Assembly: GCF_002920635.1 (NCBI RefSeq)
Contig: NZ_PQSR01000004.1
Span: 62,001 to 126,000 of the forward strand
DNA length: 64,000 nt
Direction: 5' to 3'
Source of the DNA: Streptomyces sp. Ru72
GTDB lineage: Bacteria; Actinomycetota; Actinomycetes; Streptomycetales; Streptomycetaceae
Position numbers and translations under genes: made by a program. Numbering within the stretch: the stretch's first letter is position 1; each line of letters begins with the position of its first letter. The notes below the pieces were generated by a model, which was not told where the DNA came from, ran no database searches, and saw only the letters and a program-made list of their open reading frames with translations. Positions 52,391 to 61,051 of this stretch are shown in pieces.

Positions 52391-52891
52391 CTACGCGCTC
52401 CTCGTCAGGATCCGCAGCACCTCGAGCGTGCGCGGCGGCGCGTCCGGGTCCTCCCCGTCGGCCACCGAGAGCCGCACGTGGGCGTCGCGTGCCGCCCGCA
52501 CCGCCTCCGGCCACGCCTGGTGGTTGAGGTAGGCGTCCACCGGCGCGTCCGGCCCGACCTGGTGCATGATCCGCAGCACTCGCAGGACGGCGGTGTCGAC
52601 GAGGGCCGCCTCCTGCGAGTCCCGGAAGATCGTGCCGACGTACTTCTCGGCCGACCAGTTGTCCAGCCAGGTGTCCTCGACCAGGCGGTACACGGCGTCG
52701 GTGACGTCGCCGTACCCCTCGACACCGGCCAGCCAGACGTCCCGCTGGAAGACGGGATCGGAGAGCATGTGCAGCGCGGAGCGCACATTGCTGCGCCAGC
52801 GCCACCACGGCATGTCGTTGAGTGGCATGCCGCCCATGGTGGATGAGCGACGACCGCGACGGGAAGAGTTCTCCGGAGCTTGCACGGTCAT
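52391..52891 (-). CDS. SCO4402-family protein
   Basis: A 166-residue protein with WWRWRSNVRSALHMLSDPVFQRDVWLAG, YRLVEDTWLDNWSAEKYVGTIFRDSQEAALVDTAVLRVLRIM and a C-terminal VLRILTRS. This matches the uncharacterised Streptomyces family named for SCO4402. No domain or catalytic residues are evident. ATG 52891 is used; internal ATGs near 52837 may be the real start. It is the gene behind purU on the same strand. Confidence 0.7.
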   Translation of the reverse strand: MTVQAPENSSRRGRRSSTMGGMPLNDMPWWRWRSNVRSALHMLSDPVFQRDVWLAGVEGYGDVTDAVYRLVEDTWLDNWSAEKYVGTIFRDSQEAALVDTAVLRVLRIMHQVGPDAPVDAYLNHQAWPEAVRAARDAHVRLSVADGEDPDAPPRTLEVLRILTRSA

Positions 52892-52987
52892 CGATCGTAC
52901 GTTCCCTGTGAAATGCGGATCATCGGCCCCTGCAATTCACCTTCATGTCACCTTCCGTTGCCCCCGGATGACACGAGGGTTAGTGGT

Positions 52988-54343
52988 GTGAGGGAATCGT
53001 GCGTGTCCATGACCGGCAGGCGACGCACCAGCTCCTCCCCCGACCGCCCCCGTGTTCCGGGTTCCGTCCCTGAAAAAGCGACTCCCCGCGTCAGGACCGT
53101 CCTGCTGTCCGCGGGCGCGTTGGCGGCCTGTGCGTCGATCGCGGTCGCCTGCGGGGTCGTCCCCGGTACCACGGGGGGTTCCGGGGACGCCCCCGTGACC
53201 GTCATGACCTGGGCACCCGACAAGACCTCGGCGACCAACAAACCGGGCATGCCGGCGATGGCGCAGGCCTACGCGCGCTGGGTCAACGCCCACGGCGGCC
53301 TGAAAGGCCGCAAGCTCGAGGTCCTGACCTGCAACGACCACAACGACTACGTGGACGCCGCGAAATGCGCCCGGCTCGCCGTGAAGGAGAACGCCGTCGC
53401 CGTCGTCGGTTCCTACAGCCAGTACGCCAGCTCCTTCCTCTCCCCGCTGGAGTCGGCGGGCATCCCCTACATCGGGGGCTACGGCCTGACCGACGACGAG
53501 TTCAAGAGCGTGCTGTCCTACCCCGTCAACGGCGGCCAGCCCGCGCTGCTGGCCGGTCTCGGCGAGGAGCTGGGCCGGACCTGCGGCCGCGTCGCCCTGG
53601 TCCGCCCCGACACGGTCGCCGGCGACGAGCTCCCCCTGCTGCTCGACGCCGGACTGAAGGCGGCGCACCACGCCCCCGTGGCAGACGTGCGCGCCGCCGA
53701 GGACGCCACCGCCCTCGACGACCAGGCACGGCAGGCGCTCGGGGAGGCGACCGCGAACCCCCGGAAGAAGGGGTGCGTGGTCCCGGCGCTCGACGAACGC
53801 ACCGGGACCTTCATGGACTCCTTCCGCCGTCTGAGCACCGACTACACGCCGGTGCGCACCGCGTCCGTGCTCGGCAGCGTCGACCAGTCGGTGATCGACT
53901 CCTCCGGCGGCGGCTCCGGCCCCTACGAGGACGCCTACGTCACCGGCTGGTATCCGGAGGCGTCGGACCCGCGCTGGAACGAGATGAAGGAGGTGATCAA
54001 GGAGCAGGCCTTCGACGACGACCGGATCGATCCGGCGGACGCGGGCGTGCAGACGACGTGGATCGCGTACCAGGTCCTGAAGAAGGTCGTCGAGTCGCTC
54101 GGCAACCGCGAGGTGTCGGCCCGCACGATCCGCATGGCCCTCGACAACGGCCTGAAGGTCGACACCGGCGGCCTCACCCCGACCCTGCGCTGGCGCTTCC
54201 AGGACCTGACCGCCGTCGTCGACTTCCCCCGCCTGATCAACTCCGACGTGACCTTCCAGGTCGTGCGCGGCGGACGGCTGGTGGCGGCACGCAAGGGCTT
54301 CGTGAACGTGTCGAAGACGCTGGAGAGCACGGACAGCGAGTGA
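52988..54343 (+). CDS. ABC-type branched-chain amino acid substrate-binding lipoprotein
   Basis: A 451-residue type I periplasmic-binding protein (Leu/Ile/Val-binding group). The N-terminal signal SAGALAACASIAVACGVVPG has LAAC, a possible lipobox. Domain one reads WVNAHGGLKGRKLEVLTCNDHNDYVDAAKCARLAVKENAVAVVGSYSQYASSF. A later hinge segment is DAYVTGWYPEASDPRWNEMKEVIKEQ. GTG 52988 is preceded by GAGGG at eight bases; ATG 53009 is the alternative. No permease or ATPase genes are adjacent, so it is either an orphan binder or a sensor. Confidence 0.85.
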   Translation: MRESCVSMTGRRRTSSSPDRPRVPGSVPEKATPRVRTVLLSAGALAACASIAVACGVVPGTTGGSGDAPVTVMTWAPDKTSATNKPGMPAMAQAYARWVNAHGGLKGRKLEVLTCNDHNDYVDAAKCARLAVKENAVAVVGSYSQYASSFLSPLESAGIPYIGGYGLTDDEFKSVLSYPVNGGQPALLAGLGEELGRTCGRVALVRPDTVAGDELPLLLDAGLKAAHHAPVADVRAAEDATALDDQARQALGEATANPRKKGCVVPALDERTGTFMDSFRRLSTDYTPVRTASVLGSVDQSVIDSSGGGSGPYEDAYVTGWYPEASDPRWNEMKEVIKEQAFDDDRIDPADAGVQTTWIAYQVLKKVVESLGNREVSARTIRMALDNGLKVDTGGLTPTLRWRFQDLTAVVDFPRLINSDVTFQVVRGGRLVAARKGFVNVSKTLESTDSE

Positions 54344-54394
54344 GGCGTGCCGGTGCGCGCCGCCCGCTGAAGCGGTCTGCGCGCACCGCCGTGC

Positions 54395-55852
54395 TCACAG
54401 CTGGGTCGGCTGGCGCTCGGTCAGGCCGTACTTCTGCGCGATGACGTTCCACAGCCTGGCCGCCTTCGCCTTCTGGGCGCTGGCCGTGCCGCTGTCCCGG
54501 TTGCCCGCCGCGGCCTGACCGGTGACGCGCGCCTGGCCCTTCTTGCAGCCCTTGTTGTCCGAGACCTGGTCGGCCCAGGCCGCGTAGTGGGTGTCGGCGG
54601 ACGCGGACGCCTTCCAGGCGCTGGTGAGCGCGGCGGTCAGCGCGGCGTGGTCAGCGAGCTTGTCGACCTGGAGCCCGGACAGCCGGCTCACCAGGTCGTT
54701 GCGCTGCTTGGCCGCGTCCCGCAGGTCGGCGGCCGACTGGTCGAGGTTCTGGCACGCCTTGACGTTGGCGACCGCCCTGATCACCGCGTCGCGGCTGTTG
54801 CCGCTGTCGGCGAGAAGCTTGTCCAGGGCGACGGCCTGCGCCCGGGCCGGGTCGGCGGCGCCCGACCCCGAGGCGTCCGGGGCGGGCCCGGTCGCGGCGA
54901 CCGACTTGCTGTCGTGGCTCTTGCCGTCGCTGCCGCCACCACCGCTGAGCAGGGCGCCGGCCCCGATCCCGAGGACGACTATGCCGACGCCGACGGCCGC
55001 TATGAGGGGGATACGCGAGCGGGTACGGCCACCGCGCTCGTCGACGGCCCGGCCCGCGGGGGCGCCGGGGGCGTCCGCGCCGTCGAACCGCGGCAGGTGC
55101 TGGGTGGGTTCGGCGAAACCGCCCGCGCCGCCGCGGAAGAGGTTGTCGAACTCGGCCGGCGGCGCCTGCCCCGGCGCCCCGGGCCGCACGGCGTACGACT
55201 GGCCGGGCACGGGGCCGTGCGGCTGCCCGGGCACGGGCGGAAGGTACTGCGTGGCCTGCGCGTCGGGGCCGGCGGCGGGCGGCAGCGGACCGGTGGCGCG
55301 TCCGAGGAACTGGGTCGCATGGTCAGCGGGCATCTCCGGAGGCAGTGCGCCCGGGCCCACCGGCGGGATGTACTGGGTGGCCCCCTCGTCGGGGGAGGCG
55401 GCCACCGGGGGTATGTACTGCGTCGCGCCCTCGTTCGGGGAAGCGGCGACGGGCGGCAGGAACTGCGTGGCGCCCTCGTCGGCGGAGCCGGCCGCCGGGG
55501 GCAGGGGGCCGGCACCGGCGCTCTGCTGCGGGGGCAGCGGCTGTCCCGAGCCGGCGTGCGGCTGCTGACCCCAGGCCGAGCGCGGGTCCGAACCCTCCCA
55601 GGACGGCTGCGCGCCCCACTGCTGGTTCTGGTGCAGCTGCTGTTGCTGCTGGGCGGCCTGCTCCGGGCCCCAGGGCTGTCCCCATGCCTGACCGCCGGCC
55701 GGGCCGGATGCGGATGCGGGCGCCGGGGGTATGGAACCGTCCGCTCCACCCGTCTGGCCCGGCAGCAGGGGCGCGCCGCCGTCGGAGGGCAGCACGATGC
55801 CTTCGCGCGCGGGCCGCGCCGAGGGCTCCTCGCCCTGTCCACTCTGCGTCAC
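54395..55852 (-). CDS. Single-pass membrane protein with TQ-x-x-PPV repeats
   Basis: A 485-residue protein. The first 285 residues are disordered, rich in Pro, Gln, Gly and Ala, with at least five repeats of the form A-T-Q-[YF]-[IL]-x-P (TQFLPPV, TQYIPPV, TQYIPPV, TQFLGRA, TQYLPPV, and TQHLPRF). One helix (IPLIAAVGVGIVVLGIGAGALL) and an extracytoplasmic helical domain (LDKLLADSGNSRDAVIRAVANVKAC) follow. The repeated threonines could be Ser/Thr kinase sites read by FHA domains. Function not recognised. The convergent gene at 52988-54343 ends 51 bases away. Confidence 0.8.
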   Translation of the reverse strand: MTQSGQGEEPSARPAREGIVLPSDGGAPLLPGQTGGADGSIPPAPASASGPAGGQAWGQPWGPEQAAQQQQQLHQNQQWGAQPSWEGSDPRSAWGQQPHAGSGQPLPPQQSAGAGPLPPAAGSADEGATQFLPPVAASPNEGATQYIPPVAASPDEGATQYIPPVGPGALPPEMPADHATQFLGRATGPLPPAAGPDAQATQYLPPVPGQPHGPVPGQSYAVRPGAPGQAPPAEFDNLFRGGAGGFAEPTQHLPRFDGADAPGAPAGRAVDERGGRTRSRIPLIAAVGVGIVVLGIGAGALLSGGGGSDGKSHDSKSVAATGPAPDASGSGAADPARAQAVALDKLLADSGNSRDAVIRAVANVKACQNLDQSAADLRDAAKQRNDLVSRLSGLQVDKLADHAALTAALTSAWKASASADTHYAAWADQVSDNKGCKKGQARVTGQAAAGNRDSGTASAQKAKAARLWNVIAQKYGLTERQPTQL

Positions 55853-55947
55853 CGGGACTCCTACGAATGGGGGACCTTCGGAATCGTCGGCTCACGCTAC
55901 CGGGTCCCCATGACCGGTGCTACGCCGGTCATGGGGAGCGCCCCCAT

Positions 55948-55990
55948 AGGGGCGCGGGGAACTGCGCGCCCAGCCACGAACGATCCGCAC
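55948..55990. repeat. Dispersed Streptomyces intergenic repeat, copy B
   Basis: AGGGGCGCGGGGAACTGCGC, then GCCCAGCCAC, GAACGATCC. Same family as 42632-42690. It lies in the gap between the TQ-repeat protein and the NsdA-like gene. Confidence 0.6.
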
Positions 55991-56114
55991 CAACGAGACA
56001 TCCGTCACCCTTTACGGCGATACCCCCGGGGCCCGGGGCGGAGCCCCGCGACTGCACCCCCGGCCCCGGGCACGTCACACAACCACCGGTGACGTCACGC
56101 AACCGCCGGAGGCG

Positions 56115-57497
56115 TCACGCGGCTGCCAGATCCAACCGCGCCCCGAACTCCCGCACCACGGCCTCCTCCCGGTACGGCTCCAACCGCTGCTGCAGGTCCT
56201 CGAGATACTCCGCCCCCCGACTGGACCGCAGCGTGCCGAGCAGCTCCACGGCCTTCAGTCCGGTGTGGCACGCCTGCTCCACCTCCCGCTGCTGCACCTG
56301 TGCGGTGGCGAGGAGCACCAGCCCGATCGCCCGCCGCCGGGCCCGGGACTCGGGATGCCCGGCGAGCGACTCCTCCGCCCGCCGGGCCGCCGCCTCCGCC
56401 TGGCCCAGGTCCCGGTGACAGTGCGCCAGCTCGTCCGCCAGGTACGCCTCGTCGAAGTGCGCGATCCACGCCGGATCGTCCCCGGACGCCGCGTCGGCCG
56501 ACTCCAGCGCCGTCACCGCACGCCCGGACGCGATCTGCGCGGCGCGCACATCGCCCATCAGCGCATGCCCGCGCGCCTCAGCCGCGTAGAACATCGCCTC
56601 CGCGCGCGGGGTCACGCGCCCCCGCGCCCCCTCCTGCGCCGCCCGCGCCAACTGCGCGATCTCGCGCGGGTTTCCGAGCTGCGCCGCGAGGTGGCTCATC
56701 GACGCGGCCAGCACATAGCCGCCGTACCCCCGGTCACCGGCCGCCTGCGCGAGCCGCAACGCCTGGATGTAGTACCGCTGCGCGAGCCCCGGCTGTCCGG
56801 TGTCGACGGCCATGTACCCCGCGAGCTCGGTCAACCGCGCGACCGCACCGAACAGTTCGCGTCCCACCGCGTCCCGGTACGACCCCGCCAGCAGCCCGGA
56901 GACGACGCTGTTGAGGTAGTGCACGACGACCGGCCGCACATGCCCGCTGCCGTACTGGTGGTCCAGTTCGACCAGGGCCTGCGTCATGGCCCGCACCGCG
57001 TCCACGTCCGACTGTCCCACCCGTGGCCCGGCCGACCGCGCGACCTGCGGGTCCGGACCGGAGATCAGCCAGTCACGGCTCGGCTCGACGAGCGCGGAGG
57101 CCGCGACGGAGGACCCGGACAGGAAGTCCCGGCGCCCGACGTCGCTGCGCCACAGCTCGCAGACCTGCTCGATCGCGCCGAGCACCGTGGGCGAGAACTG
57201 CAGACCCACGCCCGACGCGAGGTTCTTGCCGTTGGCCATGCCGATCTCGTCGATCGTGACCGTGCGCCCCAGTTTGCGGCCGAGCGCCTCCGCGATGATC
57301 GCCGGTGCCCGGCCCCGCGGCTGCTGTCCGCGCAGCCAACGGGCCACGGACGTCTTGTCGTAGCGCAGGTCGAGGCCGTGCTCCGCGCCGCACATGTTGA
57401 CCCGGCGGGCGAGCCCCGCGTTCGAGCAGCCCGCTTCCTGAATGAGCGCCTGCAGTCGTTCGTTCGGCTGCCGCGCGACAAGAGGCCTGGCGGCCAT
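56115..57497 (-). CDS. NsdA-like TPR regulator
   Basis: A 460-residue regulator with an N-terminal helix-turn-helix-like region (NERLQALIQEAGCSNAGLARRVN, then YDKTSVARWLRGQQPRGRAPAIIAEALGRKLGR). The rest is a helical solenoid with TPR-like units, e.g. AGYMAVDTGQPGLAQRYYIQALRLAQAAGD and AEESLAGHPESRARRRAIGLVLLATAQVQ. Close relatives such as NsdA repress morphological differentiation and antibiotic production in S. coelicolor. ATG 57497 fits the family start. Intact. Confidence 0.85.
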   Translation of the reverse strand: MAARPLVARQPNERLQALIQEAGCSNAGLARRVNMCGAEHGLDLRYDKTSVARWLRGQQPRGRAPAIIAEALGRKLGRTVTIDEIGMANGKNLASGVGLQFSPTVLGAIEQVCELWRSDVGRRDFLSGSSVAASALVEPSRDWLISGPDPQVARSAGPRVGQSDVDAVRAMTQALVELDHQYGSGHVRPVVVHYLNSVVSGLLAGSYRDAVGRELFGAVARLTELAGYMAVDTGQPGLAQRYYIQALRLAQAAGDRGYGGYVLAASMSHLAAQLGNPREIAQLARAAQEGARGRVTPRAEAMFYAAEARGHALMGDVRAAQIASGRAVTALESADAASGDDPAWIAHFDEAYLADELAHCHRDLGQAEAAARRAEESLAGHPESRARRRAIGLVLLATAQVQQREVEQACHTGLKAVELLGTLRSSRGAEYLEDLQQRLEPYREEAVVREFGARLDLAAA

Positions 57498-57838
57498 GGC
57501 GTACCCCCTACTTCCTGGCTCGGTTCGCCGAGTGGCCGGTGCACCGAAAAGATCCGGCCTTGAAGATCGATGCCCAGCGGACATTCCTCTGATGCGAGAC
57601 ATGCGAAGATTGCCGGGGTAAAGGCTGGTCCCGCACCCCCCACCTGGTTACCCCACCCCCGCTGCGGTTCCCCGTGCGCGCCCCCACCCGTGCATCCATG
57701 CGCCCCACCCGCCGAGACGGTGCTCCTCCCCGGCGCATGTGGGATGAAAAGGACGTGCTCAAAAAGCATCGGTCCCCATCGGGACGGCCCCGGGCGGGCG
57801 AGGCGTAACCCCCGGTGATCGCTAGAGTTGAGTTCATC
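57498..57838. other. Divergent promoter region, NsdA-like / primase-like
   Basis: A 341-base gap between the NsdA-like gene and the primase-like gene. No motif, repeat or structure was recognised. Confidence 0.35.
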
Positions 57839-58492
57839 GTGGAAGAGACCATCGCGGGCCCTGAAGCTGCCCACATCCCGAAGCAGCGCGGCGAATCGCT
57901 CCTGGACGCCGCCGTCCGTTACGTCGAGGAGCGTCACTGGGACGTGTTCCCCGGCACCTGGCTGGATGCCGTCGACGGGATGCACCGCTGCTCCTGCGGT
58001 CAGTCCGCGTGTCCCGCGCCCGGAGCGCACCCGGCACGCGACGACTGGGCGACGCAGGCGACCGGCAGTGCCACCGTCGCGCGCGGTCTGTGGTCCGAGC
58101 GGCCGACCGCATCGATCCTGCTGCCCACCGGGCGCACCTTCGACGCGATCGACGTCCCGGAGACCGCCGGCTTCCTCGCGCTCGCGCGCATGGAGCGCAT
58201 GGAGCTGACGCTCGGTCCGGTGACGCTGACGCCGGCGCGGCGCATGCAGTTCTTCGTGCTGCCGGGCGCGTCCGCGAAGGTGCCGGACCTGCTGCGCAAA
58301 CTGGGCTGGCAGTCCGCCTCGCTCGACCTGGTCACGCTCGGCGAGGGCTCCTATGTGGCCGCGCCGCCCACCCGGTTCGGATCGCGGGGGGCCGTGCAGT
58401 GGGCGCGGCGGCCCACGTCGGCGAACCGGTGGCTGCCGGACGCCGAGGAGCTGTTGTCGCCGTTGGCGTACGCGTGCGGCAGGGATCGGTAG
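57839..58492 (+). CDS. Bifunctional DNA primase/polymerase-domain (PrimPol-like) protein
   Basis: A 217-residue protein with the compact PrimPol-like N-terminal domain common in Streptomyces: AAVRYVEERHWDVFPGTWLDAVDGMHRCSCGQSACPAPGAHPARDDWATQ and LWSERPTASILLPTGRTFDAIDVPE. The CSCG-x3-C segment may bind zinc. It has no helicase half, so it is not a replicative primase. GTG 57839 matches the family N-terminus (VEETIAG); GTG 57815 is possible. Its role is unknown. Confidence 0.8.
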   Translation: MEETIAGPEAAHIPKQRGESLLDAAVRYVEERHWDVFPGTWLDAVDGMHRCSCGQSACPAPGAHPARDDWATQATGSATVARGLWSERPTASILLPTGRTFDAIDVPETAGFLALARMERMELTLGPVTLTPARRMQFFVLPGASAKVPDLLRKLGWQSASLDLVTLGEGSYVAAPPTRFGSRGAVQWARRPTSANRWLPDAEELLSPLAYACGRDR

Positions 58493-58521
58493 CCGGGTGC
58501 CCTCCCCCGTAGGGTGCTGGC

Positions 58522-59313
58522 ATGACCGAAGGTGCAGGGGCGGGTGCCGCCGCCGTACGCGTACACGATCTCTGGAAGCGGTTCGGGGAACACGTCGCCG
58601 TCGCCGGGGTCGATCTCGAGTTGCCCGCCGGGCGGTTCATCGGGCTGGTCGGGCCCAACGGGGCCGGGAAGACCACCACGCTGTCCATGGTCACCGGGCT
58701 GCTGCGGCCCGACCGCGGCACCGTCGAGGTCGTCGGACACGACGTGTGGCGCGACCCCGCCCAGGTGAAGGCCCGTATCGGGGTGCTGCCCGAGGGGCTG
58801 CGGCTCTTCGAGCGGCTGTCCGGGCGCGAACTCCTCGCCTACACCGGCCGCTTGCGCGGACTGCCCGGCGACGAGGTCGACAAGCGGGCCACCCAGCTCC
58901 TCGACGTCCTCGATCTGGCCGGGGCCCAGCACAAGCTCGTCGTCGACTACTCCACCGGGATGCGCAAGAAGATCGGCCTCGCCGCCGCGCTGCTGCACAA
59001 CCCCGAAGTCCTCTTCCTCGACGAGCCGTTCGAGGGCGTCGACCCGATCTCCGCGCAGACCATCCGCGGCGTCCTCGAGCGGTACACCGCCTCCGGCGCC
59101 ACCGTCGTGTTCTCCTCCCACGTCATGGAGCTGGTCGAGTCGCTGTGCGACTGGGTGGCCGTCATGGCCGCGGGCCGCATCCGCGCGCACGGCCCGCTGG
59201 CCGACGTGCGCGGCGACGCGCCCACTTTGCAGCAGGCGTTCTTGGAACTGGTCGGCGCGCACGGCCGCACCGCCGGCGCCGACCTCGACTGGCTCGGCGG
59301 CGGCGCCCGATGA
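58522..59313 (+). CDS. ABC transporter ATP-binding protein
   Basis: A 263-residue ATPase subunit: Walker A GPNGAGKTT near residue 50, signature YSTGMRKKIGLAAALLHN, Walker B VLFLDEPFEGVDP, and H-loop FSSHVMELVESL. The signature STGMRKK in place of LSGGQ is typical of ABC-2 type exporters. Its TGA overlaps the ATG of the permease gene (ATGA), so the two form an operon. Exported substrate unknown. Confidence 0.92.
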   Translation: MTEGAGAGAAAVRVHDLWKRFGEHVAVAGVDLELPAGRFIGLVGPNGAGKTTTLSMVTGLLRPDRGTVEVVGHDVWRDPAQVKARIGVLPEGLRLFERLSGRELLAYTGRLRGLPGDEVDKRATQLLDVLDLAGAQHKLVVDYSTGMRKKIGLAAALLHNPEVLFLDEPFEGVDPISAQTIRGVLERYTASGATVVFSSHVMELVESLCDWVAVMAAGRIRAHGPLADVRGDAPTLQQAFLELVGAHGRTAGADLDWLGGGAR

Positions 59314-60896
59314 CCGGCCTGACGACCGTCGTCGTACGGCTGAAGCTGTCCCTGCTGCGGAACGGGCTGCGGCGCTCGGCCGGTCGGCGCGCCGCTTACA
59401 TCACCTCCCTCGTCCTGGTCCTGTTGTTCGCGGCCACCCAGTTGCTCGGCCTGGTCCTGCTGCGTGGCAACGCGCACGCCGCCTCCGTCGCCGTGCTCGG
59501 CATCGAGGTCGTCGCGCTCGGCTGGGCGGTGATGCCGCTGTTCTTCCCCAGCGGCGACGAGACGCTCGACCCCACCCGCCTGGTGATGCTGCCGCTGCGC
59601 CCGGGGCCCCTCGTCCGGGCGCTGCTGGTGGCGTCCCTGGTCGGCATCGGGCCGCTGTTCACGTTCTGCATGGCCGTCGGCTCGGTGATCTCCGTGGCGC
59701 ACGGGGCGGCGGCGTACAGCACCGCGGTCGTCGCCGTCGTGCTCACGCTGCTGGTCTGCGTCACCCTCGCGCGGGCCGTCGCCGCCGCCAACATCCGCCT
59801 GCTGACCAGCCGCAAGGGACGCGACCTCGCCGTACTGAGCGGGCTGGTCGTCGCCGTCGGCGCGCAGCTCGTCAACTTCGGCGCCCGCGAGCTGGGTTCG
59901 GCCGGGCTGTCGCGGCTGGGGCCGGTGGGAGACGTCGTGCGCTGGGTCCCGCCCGCCTCCGCGATCGGCGCGGTGGACTCCGTGAGCAAGGGCTCGTACG
60001 GCGTCGGGGCCGCCCAACTCGCGCTGAGCGCGGCCGCTTCGGCGGGCCTGCTGGCCGTGTGGTCGCGCAACCTCACCAGGCTGATGACCGCACCGGACTC
60101 CTCCACGCTCCAGGCCGCCGAACCGGGGCCCCGGGAGCGGGCCGCCGGGGGCCTGTCCCGGCTGCTGCCCGCGGGCCGCACCGGCACGGTGGCCGAGCGC
60201 AGTCTGCGCTATGTGTGGCGCGACCCCAAGACGAAGGCGGCGTGGGTGACGTCGCTGGCCATCGGGCTGATCGTGCCCGTCTTCAACGCCCTCCAGGGCA
60301 CCGGCTCCGTCTACTTCGCCTGCTTCGCGGCAGGCATGCTCGGCATCCAGATGTACAACCAGTTCGGGCAGGACACCTCGGCGTTCTGGATGGTCGCCAT
60401 GACGATCTCCTCCACCCGTGACGCCCACGCCGAACTGCGCGGCCGGGCGCTTGCCCTGCTGCTGATCACCCTGCCGTACACCGCCCTCGTCACCGTCGCC
60501 ACCACCGCCCTGCTCGGCACCTGGGACAGGCTGCCGGAGGTGCTCGGACTGTCCCTCGCACTGCTCGGCGCGATGCTGGCCACCGGCGCCTGGTCCTCGG
60601 CCCGCTTCCCGTACTCGATACCGCAGGAGGGCTACAAGAACGTGGTTCCCGGGCAGGCGGGGCTCGCCTGGATCTCCATCCTCGGCGGCATGGTCTCCGC
60701 CGCTCTGCTCTCCGCGCCGGTGATCGCGGCGACGATCTGGCTCAACGTCAGCGCGAACGGCGACGACTGGGCCTGGCTGCTGCTGCCCGCGGGCGCCGCC
60801 TACGGCGCCCTGATCACCCTCCTCGGCCTCCGCCTCGCGGCCCCCCGCACGGCCCGCCGGCTGCCGGAGATCCTGGCGGCGGTCAGCAAGGGTTAG
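59310..60896 (+). CDS. ABC-2 type transporter permease
   Basis: A 528-residue membrane protein with about 12 helices, starting MTGLTTVVVRLKLSLLRNGLRRSAGRRAAYITSLVLVLLFAATQLLGLVLL. Long hydrophobic stretches occur around residues 30-50, 100-160, 300-330, 400-430 and 460-520. It is a large exporter permease with no recognised substrate motif. It pairs with the upstream ATPase by a four-base overlap. Intact. Confidence 0.85.
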   Translation: MTGLTTVVVRLKLSLLRNGLRRSAGRRAAYITSLVLVLLFAATQLLGLVLLRGNAHAASVAVLGIEVVALGWAVMPLFFPSGDETLDPTRLVMLPLRPGPLVRALLVASLVGIGPLFTFCMAVGSVISVAHGAAAYSTAVVAVVLTLLVCVTLARAVAAANIRLLTSRKGRDLAVLSGLVVAVGAQLVNFGARELGSAGLSRLGPVGDVVRWVPPASAIGAVDSVSKGSYGVGAAQLALSAAASAGLLAVWSRNLTRLMTAPDSSTLQAAEPGPRERAAGGLSRLLPAGRTGTVAERSLRYVWRDPKTKAAWVTSLAIGLIVPVFNALQGTGSVYFACFAAGMLGIQMYNQFGQDTSAFWMVAMTISSTRDAHAELRGRALALLLITLPYTALVTVATTALLGTWDRLPEVLGLSLALLGAMLATGAWSSARFPYSIPQEGYKNVVPGQAGLAWISILGGMVSAALLSAPVIAATIWLNVSANGDDWAWLLLPAGAAYGALITLLGLRLAAPRTARRLPEILAAVSKG

Positions 60897-61051
60897 CTCC
60901 CGGGGCCGAGGGCACAGGAACCCGCGACGCAAGGAATTCCCCCAATCTTCTGTGAAGGAGATGTGGGCTGGGTCACCGTCGAGTTGAATGTGGGCGAGAG
61001 AGCGGACGAGCGTGCCGTATGGGCGGACGCGCAGGCTGCAGGGGGGTTCGG

